Numbered from the stretch's first letter, positions 18,277 through 28,182 are shown. The stretch: 64,000 bases of DNA from Streptomyces specialis (GCF_001493375.1 NZ_LN929758.1:1-64000); one strand, 5' to 3'. Made by a program: numbers and translations. The notes: a model not told the origin generated them from the sequence alone.

Positions 18277-19064
18277 CCGCTCCCGTCGCCGTGGTGACGG
18301 GATCCGACTCCGGCATCGGCCGGGCCACCGCCGCGCGGCTGGCCCGGCTCGGCATGGATGTCGGCGTCACCTGGAACACCGACCGGGCCGGGGCGGAGGC
18401 CACCGCCGCCGAGGTGGAGAAGGCGGGCGGGCGCGCCGCGGTCGAGCACGTGGACCTGACGCGGCTGCCAGAGGCGGCCGACGCGGTGGACCGCCTCGCC
18501 GAGCGCCTCGGCGGCATCGACGTGCTGGTCAACAACGCCGGCACGGGCACCGCGACCCCGTTCACCGACATCGGCCTGGACACCTTCCGGCAGGTGCTGG
18601 ACGTGGACCTGACCGGCCCGTTCCTGTGCGGGCAGCACGCGGCTCGGCGCATGATCGCCCAGGGCCGCGGCGGGCGCATCGTGAACGTGACCAGCGTCCA
18701 CGAGCACCAGCCGAAGGTCGGCGCCGCGCCGTACTGCGCGGCCAAGGGCGGTCTGGGGCTGCTCACGCAGGTGATGGCGCTGGAGCTGGCCGAGCACGGC
18801 ATCCTGGTGAACTCGGTGGCTCCCGGCGAGATCGCCACCCCCATGACCGGCCAGGAGGACACCGACGTGACGGACGAGTCCCGCCCCGGTGTCCCCCTGG
18901 GCCGGCCCGGGGACGCCCGGGAGGTCGCCGAGGTGATCGCGTTCCTGGCGGGCGGCACCGGCTCGTACGTCACCGGCGCCTCATGGACGGTGGACGGCGG
19001 GATGACCCGGATGGGCCCGATGGCCGACTCCCACCTGCGCGACGGGTCCTGGCGCCGCGTCTGA
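18273..19064 (+). CDS. Short-chain dehydrogenase/reductase
   Basis: This 263-residue classical SDR has a Rossmann glycine motif GSDSGIGRA near residues 10-18, NNAG near 90, the catalytic Ser in NVTSVHEH and the YCAAKGG Tyr/Lys pair. PG-x-I-x-T-P-M after the active site is typical of 3-oxoacyl-ACP-reductase-like or glucose-dehydrogenase-like SDRs. The substrate is unknown. It is co-transcribed with DUF2795 under a SigB-type promoter, which suggests an osmotic or oxidative stress role. It ends 22 bases before a strong bidirectional hairpin. Confidence 0.9.
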   Translation: MTAPVAVVTGSDSGIGRATAARLARLGMDVGVTWNTDRAGAEATAAEVEKAGGRAAVEHVDLTRLPEAADAVDRLAERLGGIDVLVNNAGTGTATPFTDIGLDTFRQVLDVDLTGPFLCGQHAARRMIAQGRGGRIVNVTSVHEHQPKVGAAPYCAAKGGLGLLTQVMALELAEHGILVNSVAPGEIATPMTGQEDTDVTDESRPGVPLGRPGDAREVAEVIAFLAGGTGSYVTGASWTVDGGMTRMGPMADSHLRDGSWRRV

Positions 19065-19085
19065 CCGCGCCGCGAGCAGAAGAAA

Positions 19086-19122
19086 GCGGCCCCCGCCGGG
19101 GACGAACACCGGCGGGGGCCGC
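19086..19122. terminator. Bidirectional terminator hairpin
   Basis: GCGGCCCCCGCCGG (19086-19099) pairs perfectly with CCGGCGGGGGCCGC (19109-19122) across a nine-base loop. It lies between convergent genes (SDR and alcohol dehydrogenase), so it can end both transcripts. Confidence 0.85.
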
Positions 19123-19144
19123 TTGTGCTCTTCTCAGGCTCCGC

Positions 19145-20323
19145 TCACGGCCGCAGGACGACCTTGCCCGTCTCCTTCTCCTGGAACATCTTGTACGCGT
19201 CGGCCGCCTCCGCCAGCGGCAGGTGGTGGGTGGCGAAGCCGTCCACGCCCAGTGGGTCGTCGTCGCCCGCCAGCAGCGGCAGGATGTCCGGCACCCAGCG
19301 CCGTACGTTGGCCTGGCCCATGCGGAGCTGGACCTGCTTGTCGAACATGGTCAGCATCGGCATCGGGTCGGCCATGCCGCCGTAGACGCCGCTGAGGGAG
19401 ATCGTGCCGCCGCGCCGGACCAGGTCGATCGCGGTGTACAGGGCGGACAGCCGGTCCACGCCGGCCCGGGAGGCGATCTTCTCGGCGAGCTTCCCCGGCA
19501 TCAGGCCGGCGAGGTCCTGGAGCACCTTGTTGGCGGTGCTGCCGTGCGCCTCCATGCCGACCGCGTCGATCACGGAGTCCGCGCCGCGCCCGGCCGTACG
19601 GTCCCGGACGGCGGTGGCGATGTCGTCGTGCTCGGTCAGGTCCAGCGTCGTCACGCCCCGGGAACGGGCGCGGGCGAGCCGTTCGGGCACCAGATCGATG
19701 CCGATGACCTGCGCGGCGCCCTGGTGCAGCGCGATGCGGCAGCACATGTCGCCGATCGGGCCGAGGCCCAGGACGACGAGTGTCCCGTCCTTCGGGACGT
19801 CGGCGTAGGCGACGGCCTGCCACGCGGTGGGCAGCACGTCGGACAGGTACACGTACCGGTCGTCGGGAACGCCGTCGGGGACCTTGACCGGGCCGTAGTG
19901 GGCCTGCGGCACCCGCAGGTACTCGGCCTGGGCGCCGGGCACGGCCCCGTACAGCTTGGTGTAGCCGAACAGGCGGGCGCCCATGCCGTGCTCCCTGACC
20001 TGCGTCGTCTCGCACTGGGTCTGGAGCCCGCGCTCGCACATGAAGCACGAGCCGCAGGCGATCTGGAACGGCACGACGACGCGGTCGCCGGGCGCCAGGT
20101 CGGTCACCTCCGGGCCGACCTCCTCCACGACGCCCATCGGCTCGTGGCCGAGGATGTCGCCGGGTGTCATGAACGGTGACAGCACCTCGTACAGGTGCAG
20201 GTCGGAACCGCACAGACCGGTGGACGTGACGCGGATCACCGCGTCCGTGGGCTCCTGGATCACCGGGTCGGGCACGTCCTCGACCCGCACGTCACGCTTG
20301 CCGTGCCACACCACAGCCTTCAT
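19145..20323 (-). CDS. Zinc-dependent alcohol dehydrogenase
   Basis: This 392-residue medium-chain dehydrogenase has a catalytic zinc site (GLCGSDLHLYE, GHEPMGVVEEVG), a structural-zinc-type loop (CGSCFMCERGLQTQC) and the NAD-binding VLGLGPIGDMC. It resembles the glutathione-independent formaldehyde dehydrogenase-like branch rather than simple ethanol dehydrogenases. The long insertion around MKLYGAVPG-type sequence and SALYTAIDLVRRGG supports this. It would oxidise small alcohols or aldehydes with NAD+. A GTGT-N14-GGGTAC promoter lies upstream at 20356-20379. Confidence 0.88.
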   Translation of the reverse strand: MKAVVWHGKRDVRVEDVPDPVIQEPTDAVIRVTSTGLCGSDLHLYEVLSPFMTPGDILGHEPMGVVEEVGPEVTDLAPGDRVVVPFQIACGSCFMCERGLQTQCETTQVREHGMGARLFGYTKLYGAVPGAQAEYLRVPQAHYGPVKVPDGVPDDRYVYLSDVLPTAWQAVAYADVPKDGTLVVLGLGPIGDMCCRIALHQGAAQVIGIDLVPERLARARSRGVTTLDLTEHDDIATAVRDRTAGRGADSVIDAVGMEAHGSTANKVLQDLAGLMPGKLAEKIASRAGVDRLSALYTAIDLVRRGGTISLSGVYGGMADPMPMLTMFDKQVQLRMGQANVRRWVPDILPLLAGDDDPLGVDGFATHHLPLAEAADAYKMFQEKETGKVVLRP

Positions 20324-20355
20324 GGGGACTCACCTCCGGTTCGATAGGGACGCGG

Positions 20356-20379
20356 GTACCCGGCCGGCGCGGGTCACAC
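20356..20379 (-). promoter_or_regulatory. SigB-type promoter for the alcohol dehydrogenase gene
   Basis: On the minus strand: GTGT, 14-base spacer, GGGTAC, ending 33 bases before ATG 20323. It matches GNNT-N14-16-GGGTAC well. Confidence 0.65.
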
Positions 20380-20407
20380 CCCTTACGGTCGCGACGGACC
20401 GCCGCGT

Positions 20408-20767
20408 TCAGCCCCGGACGGCGAGCGACAGCAGCCCGGCGGTCAGGGCGGCGGCGGCCAGCAGCACGCAGCCGGTGGCGCACAGCAGGCGGTGCCGCAG
20501 CTCCCGGTAGCGCGCGGTGTACTCCGACTCCAGGGCACGGCAGCGGGCCGCGACGCCGGTGAGGACGCGGCGGGCGAGACGGACGCGTTCCTCGGCGTAC
20601 CGGGCGGTCAGCTCGGCTCGCTGGCCGTCGGTGAGCCACGGCAGCGTGTCGGCGAACGCCTCTGCCTCGGCGCGGGCGGTGCTCAGCTCGGACTGCCAGA
20701 GCAGGTAGCCCTCCAGTTGGGCGATGCCCTCGGCGGCCTCGTCCCGGGGCGGGCGCACGGCACGCAT
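20408..20767 (-). CDS. Small membrane protein next to ctaD
   Basis: This 119-residue protein has a charged helical N-terminal half with possible coiled-coil character (ARAEAEAFADTL, RYAEERVRLARRVLTGVAARC). One C-terminal transmembrane segment follows (LLCATGCVLLAAAALTAGLL). Its start is one base after the ctaD stop, so it is co-transcribed with the oxidase subunit. I do not recognise the family; it may help assemble or stabilise the oxidase, but that is only context. Confidence 0.65.
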   Translation of the reverse strand: MRAVRPPRDEAAEGIAQLEGYLLWQSELSTARAEAEAFADTLPWLTDGQRAELTARYAEERVRLARRVLTGVAARCRALESEYTARYRELRHRLLCATGCVLLAAAALTAGLLSLAVRG

Positions 20768-20768
20768 A

Positions 20769-22487
20769 TCAGCTCTCCCGGGGGCCGGGCGCGTCGGAAA
20801 CGGACTCGGCGACGTCGCGGCGCCCGGTCTGCCGGGCCTGGTCCAGCGCGGCGACGCCCGGGTGGTGCAGGTCGAACGCGGGCGACTCGGAGCGGATCTT
20901 CGGCAGCGCGACGAAGTTGTGCCGGGGCGGCGGGCAGGAGGTGGCCCACTCCAGGGAGCGGCCGTAGCCCCACGGGTCGTCCACCTCGACCTTCGGCGCG
21001 TACCGGGCCGTTCGCCAGACGTTGTAGACGAACGGCAGCGTGGACAGGCCCAGCAGGAACGCCCCGATGCTGGAGACCATGTTCAGCGCGGTGAATCCGT
21101 CGGAGTCCAGGTAGTCGGCGTAGCGGCGGGGCATGCCCTCGGCGCCGAGCCAGTGGTGGACGAGGAAGGTGCCGTGGAAGCCGATGAACAGGGTCCAGAA
21201 GTGGATCTTCCCCAGGCGCTCGTCGAGCATGGTGCCGGTGAACTTGGGCCACCAGAAGTGGAATCCGGCGAACATCGCGAAGACGACCGTGCCGAAGACG
21301 ACGTAGTGGAAGTGGGCCACGACGAAGTAGCTGTCGTGGACGTGGAAGTCCAGCGGCGGGGAGGCCAGGATGACGCCGGTCAGGCCGCCGAAGAGGAAGG
21401 TGACGAGGAAGCCGACGACCCACAGCATCGGCGTCTCGAAGGACAGCGAGCCCTTCCACATCGTGCCGATCCAGTTGAAGAACTTCACGCCCGTGGGGAC
21501 GGCGATGAGGAACGACAGCAGGGAGAAGAACGGCAGCAGCACCGCGCCGGTGGCGAACATGTGGTGCGCCCACACGGTCACCGACAGACCGGTGATCGCG
21601 ATGGTGGCGCCGACGAGACCGATGTAGCCGAAGATCGGCTTCCGCGCGAACACCGGGATGATCTCGGTGATCACGCCGAAGAACGGCAGCGCGATGATGT
21701 ACACCTCGGGGTGACCGAAGAACCAGAACAGGTGCAGCCACAGCAGCGAACCGCCGCTGGACGCGTCGAAGATGTGCGCCCCGAAGGTGCGGTCCGCCTG
21801 GAGCGCGAAGAGCGCGGCGGCCAGCACCGGGAACGCGATCAGCACCAGCACGCTGGTCAGCAGCACGTTCCAGGTGAAGATCGGCATGCGGAACATCGTC
21901 ATGCCGGGCGCGCGCATGCAGATGATGGTGGCGATGAAGTTGACCGCGCCGAGGATGGTCCCGAAGCCGCCGAGGGCCAGGCCCATGATCCACATGTCGT
22001 GGCCGATGCCCGGGGAGTACACCCGGCTGTTCAGCGGCGCGTCGGAGAACCAGCCGAAGTGGGCGGCGCCGCCGGGGATGATCAGCGAGGAGACGACGAT
22101 GAGCCCGCCGAGCAGGTACAGCCAGTAGGCCAGCATGTTGAGCCGGGGGAACGCCACGTCCGGGGCGCCGATCTGGAGCGGCATGATCGCGTTGGCGAAA
22201 CCGGCGAACAGCGGGGTGGCGAACAGCAGCATCATGATCGTGCCGTGCATCGTGAACGCCTGGTTGTACTGCTCGCTGGAGAGCAACTGCATGCCGGGAC
22301 GCGCCAGTTCGATCCGCATGACCAGGGCGAGCCCACCGCCGACGATGAAGAAGAGGAAGGAGGTGATCAGGTACAGCGAGCCGATCTTCTTGTGGTCGGT
22401 GGTGGTCAGCCACGCGACGATGATCTGCCCGGTGGTCCTGGGCTCTTGAGGGGGCTTGAGGGCGCGCGGTGCGGTGAGGGTCGCCAT
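20769..22487 (-). CDS. ctaD: Cytochrome c oxidase subunit I
   Basis: This 572-residue protein has about twelve membrane segments. It carries the heme a/a3 and CuB ligands: the first heme His in [18 protein letters not shown] with the cross-linked His-Tyr pair, WAHHMF for CuB, and VAHFHYV. It is the catalytic core of the aa3-type terminal oxidase. No ctaC, ctaE or qcr genes are nearby, so this is a stand-alone copy, probably an alternative subunit I besides the main respiratory operon. ATG at 22487 follows AAAGGA. Placement in a stress-type region suggests use under special conditions. Confidence 0.95.
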   Translation of the reverse strand: MATLTAPRALKPPQEPRTTGQIIVAWLTTTDHKKIGSLYLITSFLFFIVGGGLALVMRIELARPGMQLLSSEQYNQAFTMHGTIMMLLFATPLFAGFANAIMPLQIGAPDVAFPRLNMLAYWLYLLGGLIVVSSLIIPGGAAHFGWFSDAPLNSRVYSPGIGHDMWIMGLALGGFGTILGAVNFIATIICMRAPGMTMFRMPIFTWNVLLTSVLVLIAFPVLAAALFALQADRTFGAHIFDASSGGSLLWLHLFWFFGHPEVYIIALPFFGVITEIIPVFARKPIFGYIGLVGATIAITGLSVTVWAHHMFATGAVLLPFFSLLSFLIAVPTGVKFFNWIGTMWKGSLSFETPMLWVVGFLVTFLFGGLTGVILASPPLDFHVHDSYFVVAHFHYVVFGTVVFAMFAGFHFWWPKFTGTMLDERLGKIHFWTLFIGFHGTFLVHHWLGAEGMPRRYADYLDSDGFTALNMVSSIGAFLLGLSTLPFVYNVWRTARYAPKVEVDDPWGYGRSLEWATSCPPPRHNFVALPKIRSESPAFDLHHPGVAALDQARQTGRRDVAESVSDAPGPRES

Positions 22488-22620
22488 GGTCGGTCCTTTC
22501 GGTGACTCGCGGCCCGTTGTACCGACGCGGACGCGCGGCGCGCGGTTATGACCCCTTCGTGGGCGTGTATCCGCGCGCCGCGCTCTCTTCCCTGTCCGCC
22601 TGTGGTGCCGGCCCTTCCGG

Positions 22621-23214
22621 TCAGCCCTTCTTGCCCATGGCCTTCCGCACGGCGTCCCGGGTGCGGTCCATGAGCGCGGCGACCGGACCGGCCGCCATGT
22701 TCGCGGCGGCGCCCTGCACGCCCGGGTGCGGGCGGGTCGGGGCCATCGACTCGGCGGCCCGCACGGCCTTGGCCATGGAGGCGAGCTTCTCCGGGTCGGC
22801 GCGGCGGCGGAGCTGGAGGAACTCGTAGCGCTCCTCGGCGCGGGCGTGCCGCTGGACGTCGGTGCGCAACTCCCGCAGGCGCGGCATGAATCCGGGGTCC
22901 TCCGGGTCCATGCCGTCGAGTTCGGCGAGCATCTCCTTGGCGGCCTTCTCCTCGGCGAGACGGTCGGCCACCATGTCCTTCGCGCCGTCGAACAGGCGCC
23001 CCGCGTACGGGTGCACGACCTCCTGCTCGGCCGTCTCGTGGACGGCGAGCAGCCGCACGAGGCTGCGGAACGCTTCGCGACGCTCGTCGCCCGAGGTGCG
23101 CTCGACCTCGTCGAAGAGGTTCCTGATGTCGCCGTGCTGGCGCATGAGGAGCGCGACGACATCGTCGTCACGCGCGTTCCCCGCGTCGTGGGCGGTCTGA
23201 TCGGTCTGGGCCAT
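22621..23214 (-). CDS. Hemerythrin HHE domain protein
   Basis: This 197-residue protein has hemerythrin-like metal ligands: [31 protein letters not shown] and a later [11 protein letters not shown]. These would bind a di-iron centre that senses or stores O2, NO or iron. A C-terminal tail of about 50 residues ([14 protein letters not shown] onward) is less conserved. ATG at 23214 follows AGGAGAGG; an upstream in-frame start at 23247 lacks a site. It is 29 bases downstream of the ferritin-like gene on the same strand, and together they suggest iron or oxidative-stress handling. Confidence 0.9.
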   Translation of the reverse strand: MAQTDQTAHDAGNARDDDVVALLMRQHGDIRNLFDEVERTSGDERREAFRSLVRLLAVHETAEQEVVHPYAGRLFDGAKDMVADRLAEEKAAKEMLAELDGMDPEDPGFMPRLRELRTDVQRHARAEERYEFLQLRRRADPEKLASMAKAVRAAESMAPTRPHPGVQGAAANMAAGPVAALMDRTRDAVRKAMGKKG

Positions 23215-23243
23215 CGGTGAGCCTCTCCTGGGCTGTGGACTCG

Positions 23244-24443
23244 TCATTGCTCGCGCAGCGCGGGGACGGGGTGCTCGCCCTCCGTCTGCAGCCGGTACTC
23301 ACGGCCGAACATCTCGCGGTGCCGGTCGAGAACCTGGTCGCTGGGCGCCTTGCCGTCGCCGTTGAGCTGCTGCTGCATCCGCTCGAACCGCTCGTGCGCC
23401 TCCCGGACATAGCCGGTGCCGAGGGTCGTGAGGTCGAGCTGGTCGGCGATCAGCTCCCGCAGGTACTGCTTGTTGGGCTCGAAGGTGAGCACGTTGGGCA
23501 GCTCCGGCGCGAGAACCTGCTCCGGGTCGCGGCCGTCGTGGCGGCGCATCAAGTCGCAGGCGAGGTGGAGGTGTTCGAGCTCCATGTTGAGGTGCAGCTC
23601 CCAGATCCGCTTGATGCGGGGGTCGCTCTCCTGCTCCATGAACGAGTGGTACAGGTAGCATTCGTTGTACTCGTGGTGGACGAGCTGCTCCCACCAGGTC
23701 TCGCCGGGATCGACCAGCGATTCGTAGTGGGTGACGTGCTCCTCCTCGATCAGGCCGATTTCCTGGTAGAGGTCCCGCGCGATGGGCTCCATGTACGTCG
23801 GGCCGACGTTCATGTAGAAATTCATCGTCTGCTGTTCGGCCGACATGATGGTCAGCGCGTGCAGTTTCGACAGCGGACTCGCGGTCTGCCGGTCGTACGG
23901 GTCACGGACATTGTCCATGGGGTCGCGGTGGTGCAGCGGGGTGGGCCGGCCGGGCATCACCTCGGTGAGATTGTCGACGATCTCCTCCGCCTTGCGGTGC
24001 TCGATCATCTCGTAGAGATTCGCGTACCGGTAGAGGTGGTCGAAGTCCTCCAGCACACCGAATTGGTACGCCTGCTTGAGATACGGGTCGGGCTCCATCC
24101 GGGCCACCCAGGCGGTCAGGTCCACGGCCACCTGCTCGTAGCCGATCGTCGTCTCCAGGACCGAGGAGACGCCCGGGAGCAGCCAGTTCACGGCCTTCTG
24201 CTGCTGCGCCTCGATGTAGCGGACCTCGGCGAGCTGCCGCTTGACGTCCATGTCGGGACAGTGGCGGGCGAATTGGTGGCTGAAGAGGATCGCCTCGACC
24301 TCGATGCCGTTCATGGTGATGATCCGGCAGCGGGTGTAGGGGTCGCAGCGGTCGGGGTCGATCGGCATGACGGACAGTTCCCGCCAATTGCGCCGCTGCC
24401 GGTCGAGGGGAATGCCCCGCTGTTCCAGCGGATTGAACGCCAT
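23244..24443 (-). CDS. Ferritin-like di-iron protein of unknown function
   Basis: This 399-residue helical protein is rich in Glu and His. Paired E...ExxH-like motifs include YEMIEHRKAEEI, IEEEHVTHYESL and ELHLNMELEHLHLAC, typical of a ferritin-like four-helix di-iron site. I do not recognise a named family; homologues in Streptomyces are usually hypothetical proteins. It starts 29 bases before the hemerythrin gene in the same operon, and a GAAT-N15-GGGTAC promoter lies 35 bases upstream. A role in iron storage, peroxide removal or substrate oxidation is possible. Confidence 0.65.
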   Translation of the reverse strand: MAFNPLEQRGIPLDRQRRNWRELSVMPIDPDRCDPYTRCRIITMNGIEVEAILFSHQFARHCPDMDVKRQLAEVRYIEAQQQKAVNWLLPGVSSVLETTIGYEQVAVDLTAWVARMEPDPYLKQAYQFGVLEDFDHLYRYANLYEMIEHRKAEEIVDNLTEVMPGRPTPLHHRDPMDNVRDPYDRQTASPLSKLHALTIMSAEQQTMNFYMNVGPTYMEPIARDLYQEIGLIEEEHVTHYESLVDPGETWWEQLVHHEYNECYLYHSFMEQESDPRIKRIWELHLNMELEHLHLACDLMRRHDGRDPEQVLAPELPNVLTFEPNKQYLRELIADQLDLTTLGTGYVREAHERFERMQQQLNGDGKAPSDQVLDRHREMFGREYRLQTEGEHPVPALREQ

Positions 24444-24477
24444 GTGGCCTCCAGGGTCAGGATGAGGGTTTCCATTG

Positions 24478-24502
24478 GTACCCGTGGCGCGCGGAAGCAT
24501 TC
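24478..24502 (-). promoter_or_regulatory. SigB-type promoter for the ferritin-like/hemerythrin operon
   Basis: On the minus strand: GAAT, 15-base spacer, GGGTAC, ending 35 bases before ATG 24443. It fits GNNT-N14-16-GGGTAC. Confidence 0.6.
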
Positions 24503-24516
24503 CGCTGACCCGCCGT

Positions 24517-24984
24517 TCATTCCGGCGACGATGCCCGTTCGGACTCCGGCTCGGTGGCGGATTCCACGACGTGGGCAAGTTTTCTCAACATGCGCCGGTG
24601 CCGCAATTGGATCAGGGCATCCGAGGCCATGTTGTGGAGCGTCCCGCCGGGCCCGGTGAGCGGGTGCTCGTCCACCGTGACCAGGGTGTGCTCGCCCCAC
24701 GGCCGGGTCTGGATGCCGATGCGGGCGGTGCCCAACGGCCCGCTCTTCGCCTCCAGTTCGAGGCGCCGTCCGGGCTCGGCGTCGCGGACCACGGTCCGGC
24801 CGCTCAGGCTCCAGGGGCCGGCCTTCACCGTGTACCTGATGGCCGAGCCGACCTCGGGCCAGGCGCCGTCGAGCGGCTCGGAGGAGTGAGTGCCCACCAC
24901 CCAGTCGCCGTAGCGGCGGCCGTCGCACAGGACGGCCCACACGGCGTGGGGTGGGCGCTTGATCAGGACTGATCTGATGGCCAT
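24517..24984 (-). CDS. SRPBCC (START-like) family protein
   Basis: This 155-residue protein has a polyketide-cyclase/SRPBCC pattern: an N-terminal beta strand, AVWAVLCDGRRYGDWVVGTHSSE, alternating strands, and a long C-terminal helix (LHNMASDALIQLRHRRMLRKLAHVVE). Such domains bind hydrophobic ligands. Its start overlaps the end of the FAD oxidoreductase gene by 22 bases, so the two are probably co-expressed; the pairing recalls lipid or carotenoid-type metabolism. Confidence 0.8.
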   Translation of the reverse strand: MAIRSVLIKRPPHAVWAVLCDGRRYGDWVVGTHSSEPLDGAWPEVGSAIRYTVKAGPWSLSGRTVVRDAEPGRRLELEAKSGPLGTARIGIQTRPWGEHTLVTVDEHPLTGPGGTLHNMASDALIQLRHRRMLRKLAHVVESATEPESERASSPE

Positions 24985-26584
24985 GTCCGGGTCCTTTCCC
25001 GTGGGTTCGGCTCGGTGCGGAACGCGGCCCCGGCGCGGCGGAGGTGCCGTACCACGGGCCACTGGCTTCTGAGGGCGGCGCGGGCCGCGTTGGCCCCGCA
25101 GGCGCCGTGCACCCCGCCGCCCGGGTGGGCCGAGGAGGACGCCAGGAACAGCCCGGCGACGGGGGTGTCGGGGCGGCCGGTGCCGGGCACGGGCCGGAAG
25201 AAGAGCTGCTGGTGGGGGGCCGCGGTGCCGCCGTTCAGCGCGCCGCCGACCAAGCCCCGGTCGAGCCGTTCCAGGTCGGTGGGGGCCAGGACGCGCCGGT
25301 CGAGGATCGTGTCGCGGAAGCCGGGCGCGACCCGTTCCACCGACGCCTCCAGACGGTCGGCCATCGTTCCGCGCAGCACGGCCGGCGGGATGCCCCGGGG
25401 CACGTGGACGTACGCCCAGGCCGATTCGGTGCCGGCCGGGGAACGGGTCGGGTCGGCGGTGGTCATCTGCCCCAGCACGGCGGCGGGGTGCTCGGGGAGG
25501 ACACCGGTGGTCAGGTCGGCGGAGTGGCGCGTCAGGTGGTCCACGCTGTCGGCGATGTGCACGGTGCCGCCGTGGGCGGCCTCGGGAGCCGCCCACGGGA
25601 TCGGGCGGGACAGGGCCCAGTCGACCTTGAGGGTGGCGTGGTCCCAGTGGAAGCGGCGGATGTCCTCGCGCAGTCGCGCCGGCAGGTGGTCCCAGCCGAC
25701 GAGGCCGCCGTACAGGGCGGGCGCGGGCACGTCGGCCAGGACGGCGCGGGCGGCGAGCAGCGGCTCGCCCTCGGCGGGGCGCACGCCCCGGCCGCGGCCG
25801 TCGCGGACCATGACCTGGCTCACCGGCGTGCCCAGCCGCAGCGTGCCGCCGCGCGCTTCGAGGCGGCGGACCAGCGCGGCCGTGAGCTGCCCGGCGCCCC
25901 CGACCGGCACGGGCCAGCCGTGGCGCTGGCCGAGCATGACCAGCAGCCAGCCGAAGAGGCCGCTGCCGAACGACTCGGGGAAGAAGTCGGCGTGCAGCGC
26001 GCAGCCGGTGAGCAGCAGCGGGGCGCCGGGCCCGTTGAACTCCTCCTCGCCGAGGCGGCGGGCCGACAGGGTCAGGGACCGCAGCAGCCGCAGGCCGCCC
26101 GCCGCGGGAGCCGGCGCAGCAGGCCGGCGGCGGGGCGGACCGGCGGGAACGGGCCGAGGAGGGTGTGCAGCAGGTCGGGATCGAGCCGGTCCCAGCGGTC
26201 CAGCAGCCGCAGGTACGCGTCGCCGTCGCCGGGCGCGAACGTCTCCAGGTTGGCGGCGGTCCGCTCCGCGTCGCGGTACAGGACGGCGCAGCGGCCGTCG
26301 GGCAGCGGGTTGGCGAGCACGGCGGGGGCGTGGCTCCAGGCCAGGCCCCAGCGTTCGAGCTGGAGCCCGGCGAGGGCCGGGGAGGCGACGGCCAGCGGGT
26401 AGAAGGCGCTGAACATGTCACTGACGAAGTCCGGGTGAACGCCCCGGTCGCTGCGGACCGCGCCGCCCGGCTCGTCCTCGGCCTCCAGCACGAGCACCTG
26501 CCACCCCGCGTCGGCCAGCAGATTGGCGGCCACCAGCCCATTGGGCCCGGCCCCCACCACGATGGCATCAGGCGCACCGCTCAC
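24963..26584 (-). pseudogene. FAD-dependent oxidoreductase (phytoene-desaturase-like), frameshifted
   Basis: Together two reading frames make one protein of about 540 residues. The N-terminal part (26584 down to about 26100) has the dinucleotide motif VVGAGPNGLVAANLLADAG and EAEDEPGGAVRSD. The C-terminal part (about 26100 to 24963) has GGAGQLTAALVRRLEARGG and ends with the FAD-binding segment GLFLASSSAHPGGGVHGACG. The frames join near 26100 in a run of GCGG repeats, where one missing base would restore the frame (expected Leu-Pro-Ala-Ala-Gly-Gly-Leu-Arg). This is probably a sequencing or assembly error in a GC-rich stretch rather than true decay. The family includes carotenoid desaturases and all-trans-retinol saturase-like enzymes. 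Confidence 0.8.
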
Positions 26585-26722
26585 TGGATCCCCCTCCCGT
26601 TCACTCTTCCGCCGCCCGCCGCCCGCCGCCCACCGGGCGGAGCTTCCGCCGTTCGCTTGACCGCTTATCGGCGGGCGAACCCTCCGCCGTGCGGTTTTCC
26701 GCCCGCGCCGAGGCGGTGGTGC

Positions 26723-27766
26723 TCACTGGCGTTCTCCTGTTCCGGTCGCCGCCTCGCGGAGGCGGCCGCCGTGAGGGATGGTGCGGCGCAGGGGTGGGGT
26801 GTCGGTGCCGCCGCCCTGGCGCAGGCCCGCGAGGAACTCCGTGATGGCGTCGCTCGCCGAGTGGCGCGGGGTCCAGCCCAGTTCCAGACGGGCGCGGCTG
26901 GTGTCCATCAGCGGCAGGGCCAGGACCGCGTCGAACATGTCGGCCGACGTGGCGAGCAGCCGCGCGCGCCACGCGAGATCGACGGCGGCGCGGGCGGCGC
27001 GGTAGGGCAGGGGGAACGTGCGGGCGCCGGTCAGTTCGGCGACGAGCCCGGCGTCCACGACGGGGTCGGCCGCCAGGTTGAACGGCCCGTGGACCGGCCG
27101 CAGCACCGCGCGGTGGAACGCGTCGGCCGCGTCGTCCCGGTGCAGGGCCTGGAACCGCATCCGGGGCACCGACGGCACCAGGCGCAGCGCCCCGGGCGGG
27201 CGGCGGCCGGGCAGGTACGGGCCGACGAACACGCGGCGTTGCTGCGGCGCCGACTCGGCGGCGATGACGATGCCGGGGCGGAGCCGGACCACGCGGACGC
27301 CCGGGTGGCGGTGCTCGAAGATGTCGAGGAGCCGTTCGAGGTACGCCTTCTCGCGCGGGTAGGGCGCGGTGGGCCAGCCGTCGGTCGGCCAGTTCTCGTC
27401 CACCGGCCGGTCCTTGGGGCCGGGCCCGTAGGCGACGACGGACGAGGCGTGGACCAGCGCGGGGACGCCCGCCTCGGCGACGGCGCGGAACACGCGCTCG
27501 CCACCGATGACGTTGGTGCGCCACGTGATGTCGGGGTGGCGGGAGGGCTGGAACAGGACCGCCAGGTTCACCACCACGTCGGCGCCCGCGAAGAGCGCGG
27601 CCAGCCCCGGGTCCTTCGTGATGTCGGCGCGGACCCATGTCGTCCTGGGCAGGGTCCACCGGGGCGGCCTGCGGGCCACCCCCACGACGGAGCCGACGCG
27701 TTCGTCAGCGGCGAGCAGCCGCACGAGGCGGCTGCCGATGTTGCCGGTCGCGCCCACGACCACCAC
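26723..27766 (-). CDS. NAD-dependent epimerase/dehydratase (1)
   Basis: This extended SDR of about 347 residues has an N-terminal VVVGATGNIGSRLVRLL motif, ASSVVAYGPG and the catalytic YPREK. It is about as long as, and clearly paralogous to, the protein at 34923-36032, sharing VVGATGN(I/V)GS, PVDENWPTDGWP/AVDESWPTHGWP, YLERLLDIFEH and LGW-x-PR. The true start is uncertain. GTG 27766 is the first normal in-frame start, but a CTG at 27802 would overlap the upstream DUF2267 stop and has GGAG before it. The substrate is unknown; the context is a stress operon rather than a sugar cluster. Confidence 0.85.
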   Translation of the reverse strand: MVVVGATGNIGSRLVRLLAADERVGSVVGVARRPPRWTLPRTTWVRADITKDPGLAALFAGADVVVNLAVLFQPSRHPDITWRTNVIGGERVFRAVAEAGVPALVHASSVVAYGPGPKDRPVDENWPTDGWPTAPYPREKAYLERLLDIFEHRHPGVRVVRLRPGIVIAAESAPQQRRVFVGPYLPGRRPPGALRLVPSVPRMRFQALHRDDAADAFHRAVLRPVHGPFNLAADPVVDAGLVAELTGARTFPLPYRAARAAVDLAWRARLLATSADMFDAVLALPLMDTSRARLELGWTPRHSASDAITEFLAGLRQGGGTDTPPLRRTIPHGGRLREAATGTGERQ

Positions 27767-27798
27767 GCGGCGTGGCGCGGTGGCGTGGGCGGGGGTGT

Positions 27799-28182
27799 TC
27801 AGGTCAGCTCCGAGTAGCCGAAGAGCTCGGCGTAGCCGGTGGGGAGCTGGCTGAGCAGTTTGTTCATCTCTCCCCCGGCGACCTGCTCGGAGATGACGGA
27901 GAACACGATGCGCGTGTCCATTTCCGCGGTCTCCTCGTCCTCGTCGGCCTTCTCGGCGACGTGGGTGATGAATTCACGCACCCCCCAGCTCCGGCCGTTC
28001 TCGTCGGCCTCCTCCAGAATGTCGGCCAGCGGGGTGGGGAGCTGATCGGCGAGGTGTTCGGCGGAACCGGCGGGGAGGCGTTCGCTCAGCGTTTCGAAAA
28101 CTGCCCGCACGATCTGCTCGGCCTCGTCGGCGGCGTATTCACCTCGGTCTCTCACGTTCGAGAGAAAAGTTCCGTAGGTCAC
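27799..28182 (-). CDS. DUF2267 domain protein
   Basis: This 127-residue acidic protein (MTYGTFLSNVRDRGEYAADE; RAVFETLSERLPAGSAEHLADQLP; SQLPTGYAELFGY) matches DUF2267, a two-repeat helical family frequent in actinomycete stress regions. Function unknown. It lies 26 bases downstream of the CBS-domain gene and just upstream of the epimerase, all on the minus strand. Confidence 0.88.
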   Translation of the reverse strand: MTYGTFLSNVRDRGEYAADEAEQIVRAVFETLSERLPAGSAEHLADQLPTPLADILEEADENGRSWGVREFITHVAEKADEDEETAEMDTRIVFSVISEQVAGGEMNKLLSQLPTGYAELFGYSELT

